Source of the DNA: Chloroflexota bacterium
GTDB taxonomy: Bacteria; Chloroflexota; Dehalococcoidia; Lucifugimonadales; UBA3495
Assembly: GCA_022573285.1 (NCBI GenBank)
Contig: JACZUF010000002.1
Span: 62,001-126,000, forward strand
Length of the DNA stretch: 64,000 bases
Direction: 5' to 3'
Shown here: piece by piece, positions 42,148-50,551 of the stretch
Position numbering within the stretch: the stretch's first letter is position 1
How the letters are laid out: every line of letters begins with the position of its first letter
Notes under the pieces: model-generated
What the model saw: the letters and a program-made list of their open reading frames with translations, nothing else
What the model was told of the DNA's origin: nothing
Databases searched by the model: none
Made by a program: the position numbers and the translations under genes

Positions 42148-42221
42148 TAGGGCGTAGGGGATTTGAACCCCTGATCTCCGCCTTGAGAGGGCGGTGTCCT
42201 GGGCCGCTAGACGAACGCCCC
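42148..42221 (-). tRNA. tRNA-Glu (CTC)
   Basis: A 74-base gene with a complete cloverleaf on the minus strand. Acceptor GGGGCGT pairs with ACGCCCT (one G-U), the D arm is present, the anticodon stem CCGCC/GGCGG encloses the loop CTCTCAA with anticodon CTC, and the T arm AGGGG/CCCCT encloses TTCAAAT. Discriminator A; CCA is not encoded. It reads GAG codons. Its 3' end faces the inserted gene and direct repeats, a usual site for integrating elements. Confidence 0.93.
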
Positions 42222-42346
42222 ACACATGAAGCGCCGGACCCTTCGGCCCACGGCTGGGTCCAGCCCAATCATGCTATCAAACAGCGCTATGGTTGTAAAT
42301 CTCAACTAACAGATACTTGCACGGAAAACCCAGAAAACCCGGAATG

Positions 42347-42379
42347 GAAAAACCGGCCCAGGGATCCGGGCCGGTTTTT
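42347..42379 (-). terminator. Intrinsic terminator of the cupredoxin gene
   Basis: AAAAACCGGCCCAGG and its partner CCGGGCCGGTTTTTG form a near-perfect hairpin with A and T runs on both sides. On the minus strand it lies about 30 bases past the end of the cupredoxin gene at 42406. Confidence 0.85.
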
Positions 42380-42405
42380 GTTTCGGACGTTCAGTTTCGC
42401 CGCGC

Positions 42406-42987
42406 CTAATTTACGATGAAGTCACCGAACATGGTGAAGTTGTGGCCGGGGAAGGTGCAGACGAACTGGTAGGTGCCCGCGGACGGCGCGGTGAAGGTGG
42501 CCTGTGCGCTCTCACCGGGCCCGATGAGGACCGTCGAACCAATCACCCGCGAGTCGTTCACCGGCAGCCAGTTATTGGCCGGGCCGGCGGCGGTGCCGTC
42601 GGCGGCCACGGCGTCCTTGGTGCCCGCCTGGACCAACGCCCAGTTGTGGGTGTTGACGCTGGACGAGTTATTGAAGGTCACCACAACCTCGGCTCCCGCC
42701 GGCGCTGACAGGCTGTTGATGTTGAACTGTAAGGCGTCGCCGTTCACGTCGATGTCGATCTGGACCGGCCCTGCCGTCGCCGCTGGGGCGCTGGTGGCTG
42801 GGGCGGTAGTGGCGGGAACCGCAGTCGGCGCCACGGTCGGCTCGGGAGTCCTTTCCGCTGGTGCAACGGTGTTGGGCGGCGCCGGCGTCGCGGTGGCGTT
42901 GGGGTCCGCTTCGTCACTGCCGCAGGCCACAGCCAAGAGCATGACCGCGCTCAAAATCGCAATTAATATTAAGAGTGGCTTTCTCAT
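42406..42987 (-). CDS. Cupredoxin (plastocyanin-like) lipoprotein
   Basis: A 193-residue predicted lipoprotein with a type I copper domain. The signal peptide ends in a lipobox, LAVACGSDE (Cys near residue 22). A long Pro/Thr/Ala-rich linker (about 28-72) precedes the cupredoxin fold (about 75-193). Copper ligands are visible as the histidine in SSVNTHNWALV and the C-terminal loop FVCTFPGHNFTMFG, giving Cys, His and Met in the usual order. It should carry electrons at the outer face of the membrane, for instance between a respiratory complex and a terminal oxidase or copper enzyme. Confidence 0.9.
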   Translation of the reverse strand: MRKPLLILIAILSAVMLLAVACGSDEADPNATATPAPPNTVAPAERTPEPTVAPTAVPATTAPATSAPAATAGPVQIDIDVNGDALQFNINSLSAPAGAEVVVTFNNSSSVNTHNWALVQAGTKDAVAADGTAAGPANNWLPVNDSRVIGSTVLIGPGESAQATFTAPSAGTYQFVCTFPGHNFTMFGDFIVN

Positions 42988-43203
42988 CCATCGGCCTCGG
43001 TTTTTACCGGATAACTACTTTGTTATTTTTATCACAATCCCTGTTTGGTGTCAACGCGCCTGAACACGATTGTACACGGTTGGACCGGGTTAATCACGCT
43101 TTTGGAGGCTGGCCGCGGCCCTGGATGTGGACTATTATACGAAGCGTCGGCGAAGCGCCGGACGCCGGATTTTATGGCCCGGCCCGCCCGGCCAGGAGTT
43201 CCA

Positions 43204-44208
43204 TTGGACATCGGCAAGTTCCCTCCCTCACTACTTGAGAAACTGCTGCGGAAGACCGGGGTTTCGGACCCCCGGGTGGTCCTGGGCCCCGGCGTGGGCG
43301 AGGACGCCGCCGTTCTGGACCTGGGGGAGACGTTGTTGGTGGCCAAGAGCGACCCCATAACCTTCGCCACCGACCGCATCGGCTGGTATGCCGTGCAGGT
43401 GAACGCCAACGACATCGCCTGCACCGGAGGCACCCCACGTTGGTTTCTGGCCACCCTGCTGGTGCCGGAGCGCTTCACCGAAGACCAGGCCGAAGAATTG
43501 TTCGATCAGATACTGGATGCCTGCAACGCCATCGGCGTCGCCCTGGTGGGCGGACACAGCGAGGTCACCTACGGCATTGACCGCCCGTTGGTGACCGGGA
43601 CCATGCTGGGCGAGGTTTCGCGGGACCGCCTGGTCAAGACTGGAGGGGCGCAGGAAGGCGACAGCATCGTGGTGACCAAGGGCATCGCCATCGAGGGCAC
43701 GGCGCTGTTGGCCTTGGAGCGGGCCGGCGACCTGCGGAAAGCCGGGGTATCCGACGACATAATTACATTAAGTGCAGAACTGTTGGACTCTCCGGGCATA
43801 AGTGTAATCGCCGACGCTCAAATTGCCTGCACCACGGCACAAGTACATTCCATGCACGATGTGACCGAGGGGGGTCTCATCACCGGGCTCAGAGAGGTCG
43901 CCGCCGCTTCGGGGCTGGGGTTGGCCATCGAGGAGGACAGCGTGCCGGTGCTGCCGGTCACCAGGCAGGTCTGCCAAGCCCTGGAGTTGGACCCCATGGG
44001 CCTGCTGGCCTCGGGGGCGCTGATCATTACACTTCCATCGGGCGATGTTCCCTCTTTACTCTCTGAATTGGAGAAAAAGGGAATAGATGGCTGGGAGATC
44101 GGGATGATGCTGGCGCCGGAAGAGGGACTGATATCCATCGGGCGGGCGGGCGAGGTTGAGCTTCCCCAGTTCAGCCGCGACGAACTGGCCCGTTATTTCA
44201 GCCGGTAG
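43204..44208 (+). CDS. AIR synthase-like/HypE-type protein
   Basis: A 334-residue ATP-binding protein of the PurM/HypE/ThiL superfamily. Seen: LGPGVGEDAAVLDLG (the glycine-rich ATP-binding start), AKSDPITFATDRIGWYAVQVNANDIACTGGTP (dimer and active-site motif), GGHSEVTYGIDRPLVTGTMLG (acidic phosphate-binding region) and MHDVTEGGLITGLREVA (C-terminal nucleotide-binding motif). The start is taken as TTG at 43204 because AGGAG precedes it by 5 bases; the longer frame from 43045 has no family similarity. HypE makes the cyanide ligand of hydrogenases, but no other hyp gene is here, so the phosphate-activation substrate is unknown. Confidence 0.85.
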   Translation: MDIGKFPPSLLEKLLRKTGVSDPRVVLGPGVGEDAAVLDLGETLLVAKSDPITFATDRIGWYAVQVNANDIACTGGTPRWFLATLLVPERFTEDQAEELFDQILDACNAIGVALVGGHSEVTYGIDRPLVTGTMLGEVSRDRLVKTGGAQEGDSIVVTKGIAIEGTALLALERAGDLRKAGVSDDIITLSAELLDSPGISVIADAQIACTTAQVHSMHDVTEGGLITGLREVAAASGLGLAIEEDSVPVLPVTRQVCQALELDPMGLLASGALIITLPSGDVPSLLSELEKKGIDGWEIGMMLAPEEGLISIGRAGEVELPQFSRDELARYFSR

Positions 44209-44234
44209 GCATTCCCAGTCTCCATGATCATGAC

Positions 44235-44273
44235 GTAGGGGCATCCCGATTCCATCGGGACCGTGCCACCTAC
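44235..44273. repeat. GTAGGGGCA palindrome copy 6 (long arm)
   Basis: Outer arms GTAGGGGCA and TGCCACCTAC with an inner CCCGATTCCATCGGG palindrome, the same architecture as copy 1 at 6858-6895. Confidence 0.8.
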
Positions 44274-44308
44274 GTTAAGGAGTCAGGATATCTCAGCCGG
44301 GATAGAGA

Positions 44309-44908
44309 TCAGGACGCCAGTTCTTTTATCGCCTCCGCCGCCCGCTGCTGGGCCGGCACGGTAAGCGACCACTCGTTCCCCTGGGCGATGAACATGTCCC
44401 GCTGTTTCTTCATGTGCGCAGCGAAGTTGGGACCGTCGTAGGCCCCATACTCCCGGCAGACCTCGATCAATCTCTCTTTGGAGAACACGGGCTGTCCCCC
44501 AGCCAGCAGGCCGCCGACGCCAAGCAGCAAGGCCAGTTTTACCTGCTTCTTGGAGTTGGTCTTTTCCTTCAGGTCTTTCACGATAATACGATATGAGTCG
44601 CCGTCCAAATGATAGACCCGTGAGATGGACGCGCTGGGTATTTGGTGTTGCTCAAGAAATATGGGGCCCCGGTCGCCGGCCTGCCGTTGCCGGGCGGGAC
44701 CGGCGTCGGTGTAGGAGCCGTTGGCGCGGGATGCGGAGGGCTCGCTGACGCCGTGGATGGGGTGGCCGTCGCCGCTGTTTAAGGGAAGGGAGTCGGACTG
44801 GGCCAGGACTCGGATCAGGGCCTGGAAACAGGGGATCTGGTACTTCTCGGGGCACCGTTCCGCCAACCTTACGGCCTCGTCCAGATGCTCCGCCACGTTC
44901 TCGAACAC
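44309..44908 (-). CDS. Protein with C-terminal helix-turn-helix-like domain, unknown
   Basis: A 199-residue protein. N-terminal helices (FENVAEHLDEAVRLAERCPEKYQIPCFQALIRVLA) precede a low-complexity polar linker (about residues 50-95) and a C-terminal domain of about 90 residues (VKLALLLGVGGLLAGGQPVFSKERLIEVCREYGAYDGPNFAAHMKKQ) with a winged-helix-like helix pattern. I chose the GTG at 44908 because GGAGGGG lies 5 bases upstream; the frame extends to 44950. Two copies of GCGTATTA just before it could carry -10 elements. I recognise no family. Confidence 0.6.
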   Translation of the reverse strand: MFENVAEHLDEAVRLAERCPEKYQIPCFQALIRVLAQSDSLPLNSGDGHPIHGVSEPSASRANGSYTDAGPARQRQAGDRGPIFLEQHQIPSASISRVYHLDGDSYRIIVKDLKEKTNSKKQVKLALLLGVGGLLAGGQPVFSKERLIEVCREYGAYDGPNFAAHMKKQRDMFIAQGNEWSLTVPAQQRAAEAIKELAS

Positions 44909-45040
44909 TACCGCCCCTCCATCTAATACGCGTAATACGCGCGGGCTCACGGTTGCCGGGCCCGATTCTGGGCCACAGCTCTTCGCCCAGTATAGCCCCG
45001 TGAATATGCCGCTTCAATTATTAATGACCCTCCCTATGGC

Positions 45041-45080
45041 CATAAATAAAGGGCCCGCCGAAGCAGGCCCTTTATTTATG
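45041..45080 (-). terminator. Strong intrinsic terminator
   Basis: A perfect 15-bp stem (CATAAATAAAGGGCC with GGCCCTTTATTTATG) around a 10-base loop. It lies about 35 bases past the end of the dehydratase gene on the minus strand and is symmetric, so it also blocks plus-strand readthrough. Confidence 0.88.
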
Positions 45081-45116
45081 GTACACGCCAATCCCGTTAC
45101 ATTTATGCGATGCAGG

Positions 45117-46082
45117 TCAGCTCTGGTAGACCTCCAATGACCGGCGGAGTTGGTCCACCGTGATGTTGGCCCCGCTCACGGTGATCGCTATTTTTTTGCC
45201 CTTTACCTTTTCCGGATACTTCATGGCGCCGGCCAGGGCCGTGGCCCCGGCGCCCTCGGCCAAGGTATGGGCCTGCTCCACCAAAGTGCCGATGGCCCGG
45301 CGGATCTCGTCGTCGCTCACCAACAAGAAGTCGTCCAGCAGGCTGCGGATGATCGCCTGGGCCAGCTCGTAGCCCGACCCGGTGGCCACTCCATCGGCGA
45401 AGGTGGTCATCTCGGCTTCAACGATCGCACCTTTCTTCCACGACAGGTACCCGGCCGGCGCCTGCTCCGACTGGACCGCCAGCACCTCGATGAAAGGGTC
45501 GATGCCCTTGGCGACGATGCAGGCGCCGGACACCCCCGATCCGCCGCCCAAAGGCAGCATCAACACTTGAACGTCGGGCAGGTCCTCGATGGTCTCCAGT
45601 GCCTGGGTGGCCACTCCGGCTATGAGTAAAGGGTCGTTCACCGGGTGGACGAACCGGTAGCCCTCTTCCTTGGCCAGACGCTCACAGTGCAGCCGGGCCG
45701 CGTCGAAGTTGTCGCCGTGGAATATTAACTCAGCGCCCAGGGCCTCCATGGCCGCCACCTTGTTGGGGTTGGCGTTCTCGGGCAGACCGATCATGACGCG
45801 CACGCCGAACATCTTGCCTGCGCTGGCCACCGACTGACCGTGGTTGCCGGTGGACGCGGTGATCAGGCCCCGCTCCTTCTCCTCGTCGGTGAGATTGGCC
45901 AGCAGGTTGATTCCGCCCCGGCCCTTGAAGGACCCCAGGGGCAGGTATTCCTCATGTTTCAAGTACACTTCTGCATCAAGCATCTCGCTGAGTCCGGCAG
46001 AATAGTGTAACGGCGTGCGAGGTATATAAGGAGCAATGGTCTTCTTAGCTTGATAGACGTCCCGCAGCGTGGGAGCCTGCAT
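45117..46082 (-). CDS. PLP-dependent threonine dehydratase/serine racemase-like enzyme
   Basis: A 321-residue fold-type II pyridoxal-phosphate enzyme. Seen: the lysine motif EEYLPLGSFKGRGGINL (about residues 45-62) binding PLP, TASTGNHGQSVASAGKMFGV (asparagine-loop, about 76-95), and the phosphate-cradle glycine loop LPLGGGSGVSGA (about 182-193). It dehydrates L-threonine or L-serine or related beta-hydroxy amino acids, or racemises serine; no C-terminal regulatory ACT domain is present, as in catabolic enzymes. I start at the ATG at 46082 rather than the longer frame to 46169, which has no family similarity. Confidence 0.88.
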   Translation of the reverse strand: MQAPTLRDVYQAKKTIAPYIPRTPLHYSAGLSEMLDAEVYLKHEEYLPLGSFKGRGGINLLANLTDEEKERGLITASTGNHGQSVASAGKMFGVRVMIGLPENANPNKVAAMEALGAELIFHGDNFDAARLHCERLAKEEGYRFVHPVNDPLLIAGVATQALETIEDLPDVQVLMLPLGGGSGVSGACIVAKGIDPFIEVLAVQSEQAPAGYLSWKKGAIVEAEMTTFADGVATGSGYELAQAIIRSLLDDFLLVSDDEIRRAIGTLVEQAHTLAEGAGATALAGAMKYPEKVKGKKIAITVSGANITVDQLRRSLEVYQS

Positions 46083-46165
46083 GTCGTGCCGCCTTTTTAT
46101 GGAATTACATCCGGGGGGAATCCGTCCTGGGCGTGTATCCAGCTTATTGGCCGGATATGACCGTG

Positions 46166-46819
46166 TCAACGGCCCACTTCGCTCCGGCCCACTTCGTTCC
46201 GAATGGTCTTAATCCTGCGGTAGATGAACCACACCACCAGCACGGCCATGATGGCGGCGATGGGGAAATCGAAGGGCCGCATGACCCGGCGCAGGTCCTC
46301 CCAGTTCTCGCCCAGCTTGTAGCCGCCGTAGGCCAGACCAAGGCTCCAGGGATAGGACCCGATAAACGTGTAGAAGCTGAACTTCCAGATGTTCATCCGG
46401 GCGATGCCAGCCGGGATGCTGATAAAGGTACGGACCACCGGCAAGAGACGGGACGCAAAGACCGCCAACTCGCCGTATTTCTGGAACCACTGCTCGGCCC
46501 GGTCAACATCATGCTGGGTCAACAGCACATATCTTCCGTACTTCTTTAATAGGGGACGCCCACCCTTCAGACTGATCCAATAGGCCACCCACGACCCCAG
46601 GAGATTGCCCAGCGCCCCATAGAAGGCGGCCAGGCCCAACATCCAGGCCGACTCTCCCTTGGCCTCGATCAAGAGCCAACCGGCCAAGGGCATGATCAGT
46701 TCGCTGGGAAAGGGGATGGCGGCGCTTTCTATAGCCATCAGGAAGACCACCCCGGGCCAACCCATGGCGTCGTAGACTTTGGTGATTATGTCCAGAAACC
46801 AGGTTTCTATGCCTAACAT
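46166..46819 (-). CDS. DedA-family membrane protein
   Basis: A 217-residue polytopic membrane protein with the SNARE-associated/DedA domain. Seen: ESAAIPFPSELIMPLAGWLL (about residues 31-50), LGNLLGSWVAYWISLKGGRPLLKKYG (about 70-95) and FASRLLPVVRTFISIPAGIARM (about 120-141), which are the three hallmark segments, with the R-x3-P and G-RF-like arginine. DedA proteins act as lipid scramblases or flippases, for example for undecaprenyl or polar lipids, and are linked to membrane homeostasis and envelope stress. About five hydrophobic segments are seen. Length is standard. Confidence 0.9.
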   Translation of the reverse strand: MLGIETWFLDIITKVYDAMGWPGVVFLMAIESAAIPFPSELIMPLAGWLLIEAKGESAWMLGLAAFYGALGNLLGSWVAYWISLKGGRPLLKKYGRYVLLTQHDVDRAEQWFQKYGELAVFASRLLPVVRTFISIPAGIARMNIWKFSFYTFIGSYPWSLGLAYGGYKLGENWEDLRRVMRPFDFPIAAIMAVLVVWFIYRRIKTIRNEVGRSEVGR

Positions 46820-46943
46820 GTCTCTAAATTACCATGGAACGGCCGTATAATAGGCCGGCAACCGTTAAACTTATGGGCGGCTAGAACAATATAATGTTCT
46901 AATCATTTCTTAAATAAATTTAAAAGAATCCTTAGAAAAAGTA

Positions 46944-46972
46944 TTGACGTTATCTAAAACAGGTGTTATTCT
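46944..46972 (+). promoter_or_regulatory. Sigma70-like promoter of the small HTH gene
   Basis: TTGACG at 46944-46949, a 17-base spacer, and TATTCT at 46967-46972, in an AT-rich stretch. Transcription should start near 46979, leaving a leader of about 60 bases before the ATG at 47040. Confidence 0.7.
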
Positions 46973-47039
46973 AATGGCAGCCCGAAGGCCCGGGTAGCAG
47001 TATAAACCAGCGCTAATAATCAATGATACGGAGGGAGTC

Positions 47040-47264
47040 ATGGCTAGGAAGACAAAACTGATGCAGCGCGTAGAGAAAGAATTCCAACGCCCCTTGGAGC
47101 GCCTGTTGCCCGAGAAGGTCAACGAGGTCGGTCTTTCGGCCACCGCCGAGGAATTGGGCGTGAGCAAGGCCACATTAGGGTACTGGCTGCTCAAGTTGGG
47201 TATAAGTGTACGACGTGTAGCGCTCGCGCCCGGCGAGACCCTGGAAGTTAAGCGGGTCAGCTAA
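47040..47264 (+). CDS. Small helix-turn-helix DNA-binding protein
   Basis: A 74-residue protein: a basic helical N-terminus (KTKLMQRVEKEFQRPLERLLPEKVN), a classical helix-turn-helix (GLSATAEELGVSKATLGYWLLKLGI, about residues 31-55) and a short acidic-basic tail. It probably acts as a transcription regulator or as a resolvase-like accessory. The gene stands alone between divergent neighbours with a near-consensus promoter, a GGAGGG ribosome site and its own strong terminator, so it should be well expressed. Target genes cannot be told. Confidence 0.75.
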   Translation: MARKTKLMQRVEKEFQRPLERLLPEKVNEVGLSATAEELGVSKATLGYWLLKLGISVRRVALAPGETLEVKRVS

Positions 47265-47304
47265 CCCCCCGGCCCGTCAAATACCGGACAATCAAGCGAT
47301 TGTT

Positions 47305-47345
47305 AAAAAGCCCCGTCCTTCCGTGGAAGGACGGGGCTTTTCCTT
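47305..47345 (+). terminator. Intrinsic terminator of the small HTH gene
   Basis: AAAAGCCCCGTCCTTCC pairs perfectly with GGAAGGACGGGGCTTTT across a two-base loop, followed by CCTTTTTC. It lies about 40 bases past the stop codon. Confidence 0.9.
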
Positions 47346-47472
47346 TTTCAACCGATCTCTGCCGACTCAGTCCCCTCAATATATTTGGCGTCATCTCGGC
47401 CTGTTTAAGGCCCTTTTTCATTGACCAACCGTCTCTAAGACCACCTGCGGCCTCAAATCCCCGGTTTTCCCC

Positions 47473-48579
47473 CTAACCCTGGAAGATGTCCTCGGGCAAG
47501 AACGCCGATACGGTGACGTTGGGCAGGTCCACGACGTTGCTAATTTTCAGGTCCACCGCCACGCTGCAGATGATGTAGGCCTGCTCCTTGGTCCAACCCC
47601 TTTCTTGGAGCAGGTCGATCATATTGATCAGAGCGTTCCGGGCGGCCAGGGTCAGGTCCTCGCCCTCTTGGGTGCCGTCCTCCCGGATGGGCATGCCCAT
47701 GGTGGCGATGAAGTTCCGGGGCGCGGCCCATTCCGGAGCGATGAAATATCCGGGGTGAGCGAACCGGGGGAAGGTTATGTTATGCCGGGCGGCCTCTCCT
47801 TTGTGAATATGGAACTTGACCACTGCGGTGGCGCCCATCTCGATGGCCGTGATGCAGCACTCGGAGTCCCCCTGGGCGAAGTGGCCGTCGCCGGCCGAGT
47901 AGAGTCCCCCGGACACGTTCACCGGTATCAGTAGCCGGGAACCCTTGGTGAGTTGCTTGGCGTCCACGTTGCCGCAGTTCTCCCGGGGCGGGATGGTGCG
48001 GAGTCCCTCGGCAGCTATCGTCCCTTCGGGCACCGCGTCTTCGGCGTCGGGGAGAAAGGCCACCCCGCCGCGGCGCACCAGGTCGGCCTCCCGCTTGGTC
48101 CACGCCTCCAACTGGGCCCTGGAGGGGGCGATCCCTGCGGTACCCATGAAAGCGCCATTGGGTATCCTCACGCCTGGCAGGAACTTGGATGTCGCCCAGC
48201 CGTCCTTCATCTCCCAGTGGGCCACGAAGGGATCGGGGAACAGGTCGCGCAGGAACCCGGCGCCGGGGCGGTTGCGGGTCCAGCCGTAGGACTGGGGGAT
48301 GATGTCGATATACTCGATCTCCAGCAGATCCCCCGGTTCGGCCCCCTTTATGTAAACCGGGCCGGTCAGCGGGTGTCCAACCTTTGTGGCGAAACCGGGG
48401 AAATCTTCGACGGTTACAGCAGCGTTCATCTGCCCGTCGGAGGCATCCCGGGTCTCCAACACCACATCCTCGCCGGGGTCCACCTCCAGAATAGGAGGGA
48501 TGTCCGGGTGCCAGCGGTTGTGGCCCTTGCCCGGATCGTCCTTCAACCGTTTGCTACGGTCTATCTCGATGCTCTTCAT
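47473..48579 (-). CDS. Acetamidase/formamidase family protein
   Basis: A 368-residue member of the FmdA/AmdA family, which hydrolyses formamide, acetamide or similar short amides to the acid and ammonia. Seen: NRWHPDIPPILEVDPGEDVVLETRDASDGQ (about residues 22-51), PLTGPVYIKGAEPGDLLEIEYIDI, PPRENCGNVDAKQLTKGSRLLIPVNVSGGLYSAGDGHFAQGDSE and the late EMGATAVVKFHIHKG. The order and spacing are those of the family and the length is close to usual. AGGAG precedes the ATG. Released ammonia and acid would feed nitrogen and carbon supply. Operon partner not obvious; the TPP enzyme upstream ends about 60 bases earlier on the same strand, with a palindromic repeat between. Confidence 0.88.
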   Translation of the reverse strand: MKSIEIDRSKRLKDDPGKGHNRWHPDIPPILEVDPGEDVVLETRDASDGQMNAAVTVEDFPGFATKVGHPLTGPVYIKGAEPGDLLEIEYIDIIPQSYGWTRNRPGAGFLRDLFPDPFVAHWEMKDGWATSKFLPGVRIPNGAFMGTAGIAPSRAQLEAWTKREADLVRRGGVAFLPDAEDAVPEGTIAAEGLRTIPPRENCGNVDAKQLTKGSRLLIPVNVSGGLYSAGDGHFAQGDSECCITAIEMGATAVVKFHIHKGEAARHNITFPRFAHPGYFIAPEWAAPRNFIATMGMPIREDGTQEGEDLTLAARNALINMIDLLQERGWTKEQAYIICSVAVDLKISNVVDLPNVTVSAFLPEDIFQG

Positions 48580-48589
48580 GGCGCTCCTA

Positions 48590-48632
48590 GCGGTCAGCTA
48601 TCAGCTGCTGACCGCTGACTGCTGATAGCTGT
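48590..48632. repeat. Palindromic AGCTATCAGC repeat
   Basis: AGCGGTCAGCTATCAGC followed by its near-inverted copy (GCTGATAGCT). Related fragments (AGCTGAAAGCTGAT, GCTGAACGCTGAGAGCTGA) lie at about 26116-26136 and 31271-31292 and near the window start (about 15-27). Confidence 0.6.
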
Positions 48633-48637
48633 TGGCT

Positions 48638-50323
48638 TCAGATCGACCAATCGTCAGGCAGGGCCGGCGTGGCCATGGGCTTGATCATGACCTCTACCAA
48701 GGCTGCTTGGCCATTTTCAGTTGCGGCGATGGCCCGCTTCAGGGCCGGCCCCACTTCTAAGGGGTCTTCCACCCGCTCCGAGTAAGCGCCCAGGCCCTCG
48801 GCCACCTTGCTCCAATTTCCGGTGAGTTGGGCCATCGTGGGCGGCGGGCCGTTGGGGTTTCCCATGCCCATCAGGCCGCCACCGGTGCCTTCGTTGTTGA
48901 CCAAGACCGTCAGAATGGGCAGTCCCATGCGCACGGCGGTCTCCAGTTCCATGCCGACCATGCCGAACGAGGCGTCGCCCAAAATGTGGACCACCAGATG
49001 GTCGGGCCGGCCCAGCTTGGCTCCGATGGCCCCGCCCAGGGACCAGCCCATGGCGGCCATGCCGCCCATGCCCAAGTAGCTGCGGGGCTTGGTGGCGGTC
49101 CAGAAGGGCGACATGTAGCCGCGGCTGCCGCCGGCGTCGTGGAGGGCGATGGTCTTGCCGGGGTCGACGAGTTTGGCCAGCTCCTGGACCACACGGTAGC
49201 CGTTAGTGGGAGTCGACGTGTCATTGAAAACATCCTCCCACTCGCCCATGTGCTTGTCCTTGGCCTGCTTGATCTCGGCCACCACTTCCTCTTTAAGGCC
49301 GCCCTTGCCCGGCCCGATGCGCTCTTTCACGGCGTCTAGGATGGCCCGGAGGGCCAACTTGGCGTCGGCCAGGATGGGCACGTCGGCCTGGTAGATCTTG
49401 TTCAGGTCTTGCTCGTCGGCGTTCACATGGATCAGACTCACCCCCTCGGGGATGGGCCGCCCGTCGGTGCCGTTGGGCAGCCGGTAGGAATTGCCCACCG
49501 CCAGCACCACGTCGGCCTTGCGGTTCATGTGCAGCGATGCCCCGCTGGCGTACCGGCTGCGGGGGTAACAACCCATGCCCATGGCCAGGGGATGGTCCTC
49601 GGGGAAGACGCCTTTGGCCACCAGGGTGGTCGCCACCGGCATGGACAGCAATTCGGCCAGCTCCTTGGCCTCGTCCCAGGCCTCGGCGGACAGGACTCCG
49701 CCGCCCAGGTTCAAGATGGGCATCTCGGCGTTGACCAGCAGGTCGGCGGCCCTGGCGACTTCATCGGCGTCGGGGGCGGCCTTCCGTCCGGGGCCCACCG
49801 GCTCGTATTCCAACGCTTCGTCGGGGGCCTCGGTCATCAGCACGTCGGAAGGCATCTCCAGCACCACGGGGCCGGGGGAGCCGGAGCGCAAGGCGGTGAA
49901 GGCGCGGCGCATGATGGACGGGATGTCTTCCACCTTGGCCATGGTGCCCCGCCACTTGACCAGGGTGTCGAAGATACTGGCGGACACCTCTTGTTGCACC
50001 TCTTTGCCCAGTTGCGCCAGGGGGATCTGTCCCATCAGAAGCAGCACGGGGATGTTGTCGGCGTAGGCCCCGGCGATGCCGGTCAGGGTGTTGGTGGCGC
50101 CGGGCCCGGTGCCGGTCATGGCCACGCCCACCTTGCCGGTGGCCCGGGCGTAACCGTCGGCGATCTCCACGCCCAGCCTTTCGTTCCTGGCAGCGAAGAC
50201 CTTGATAGTCTCGGAAATTCTGAGGCTCGTCCAAAGGGGGACCAGGCCGCCTCCTTGGAAACCGGCGATGTACTCCACACCTTCCTTCTCCAGGGCTCGG
50301 ACTACGGCATCGGCACCACGCAT
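48638..50323 (-). CDS. Thiamine-diphosphate-dependent enzyme, acetolactate synthase large-subunit type
   Basis: A 561-residue TPP enzyme with the three-domain ALS/pyruvate-oxidase layout. Seen: the N-terminal Pyr domain with AARNERLGVEIADGYARATGK (catalytic glutamate region), the central domain, and the PP domain with ThDP/Mg motif GDASFGMVGMELETAVRMGLPILTVLVNNEGTGG (GD ... N). The G-E motif glutamate is present as NER. Similar proteins catalyse decarboxylation or carboligation of 2-oxo acids such as oxalyl-CoA, benzoylformate or phosphonopyruvate, so substrate is not set. I start at the ATG at 50323, which follows AGAGG. A paralogue lies at 51181, divergent from it. Confidence 0.88.
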   Translation of the reverse strand: MRGADAVVRALEKEGVEYIAGFQGGGLVPLWTSLRISETIKVFAARNERLGVEIADGYARATGKVGVAMTGTGPGATNTLTGIAGAYADNIPVLLLMGQIPLAQLGKEVQQEVSASIFDTLVKWRGTMAKVEDIPSIMRRAFTALRSGSPGPVVLEMPSDVLMTEAPDEALEYEPVGPGRKAAPDADEVARAADLLVNAEMPILNLGGGVLSAEAWDEAKELAELLSMPVATTLVAKGVFPEDHPLAMGMGCYPRSRYASGASLHMNRKADVVLAVGNSYRLPNGTDGRPIPEGVSLIHVNADEQDLNKIYQADVPILADAKLALRAILDAVKERIGPGKGGLKEEVVAEIKQAKDKHMGEWEDVFNDTSTPTNGYRVVQELAKLVDPGKTIALHDAGGSRGYMSPFWTATKPRSYLGMGGMAAMGWSLGGAIGAKLGRPDHLVVHILGDASFGMVGMELETAVRMGLPILTVLVNNEGTGGGLMGMGNPNGPPPTMAQLTGNWSKVAEGLGAYSERVEDPLEVGPALKRAIAATENGQAALVEVMIKPMATPALPDDWSI

Positions 50324-50551
50324 GATTCCTCTCTTGTTTGGCGCTGAATTATGACCCGGCGGGATGCCCAAGCAAGTTGCCGTGCCTGGCCCGCCTCAGG
50401 TTGGGGGGATGATACGCCCGCTCCCAATGGGGGTCAACCGGCCCAGCCGGGTTTTCGGATACACATTGGCAGGTTCGATATGGCGCACTTGAGCAGCAAT
50501 CACTATGATGGCAGAGGTCTCCAAAAGCTTGACCTCATGGGAAGATAATAG

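Noticed and set aside
42144-42419. A 91-residue plus-strand frame over the tRNA-Glu gene
   Set aside because: It is the familiar spurious frame produced by reading the complement of a tRNA.
43045-43203. N-terminal extension of the AIR synthase-like gene to 43045
   Set aside because: The first 53 residues match nothing in the family, while TTG 43204 has AGGAG at 5-base spacing.
6858-44273. CRISPR array reading of the recurrent palindromes
   Set aside because: Copies are single, far apart and lack regular spacers, and no cas gene is present.
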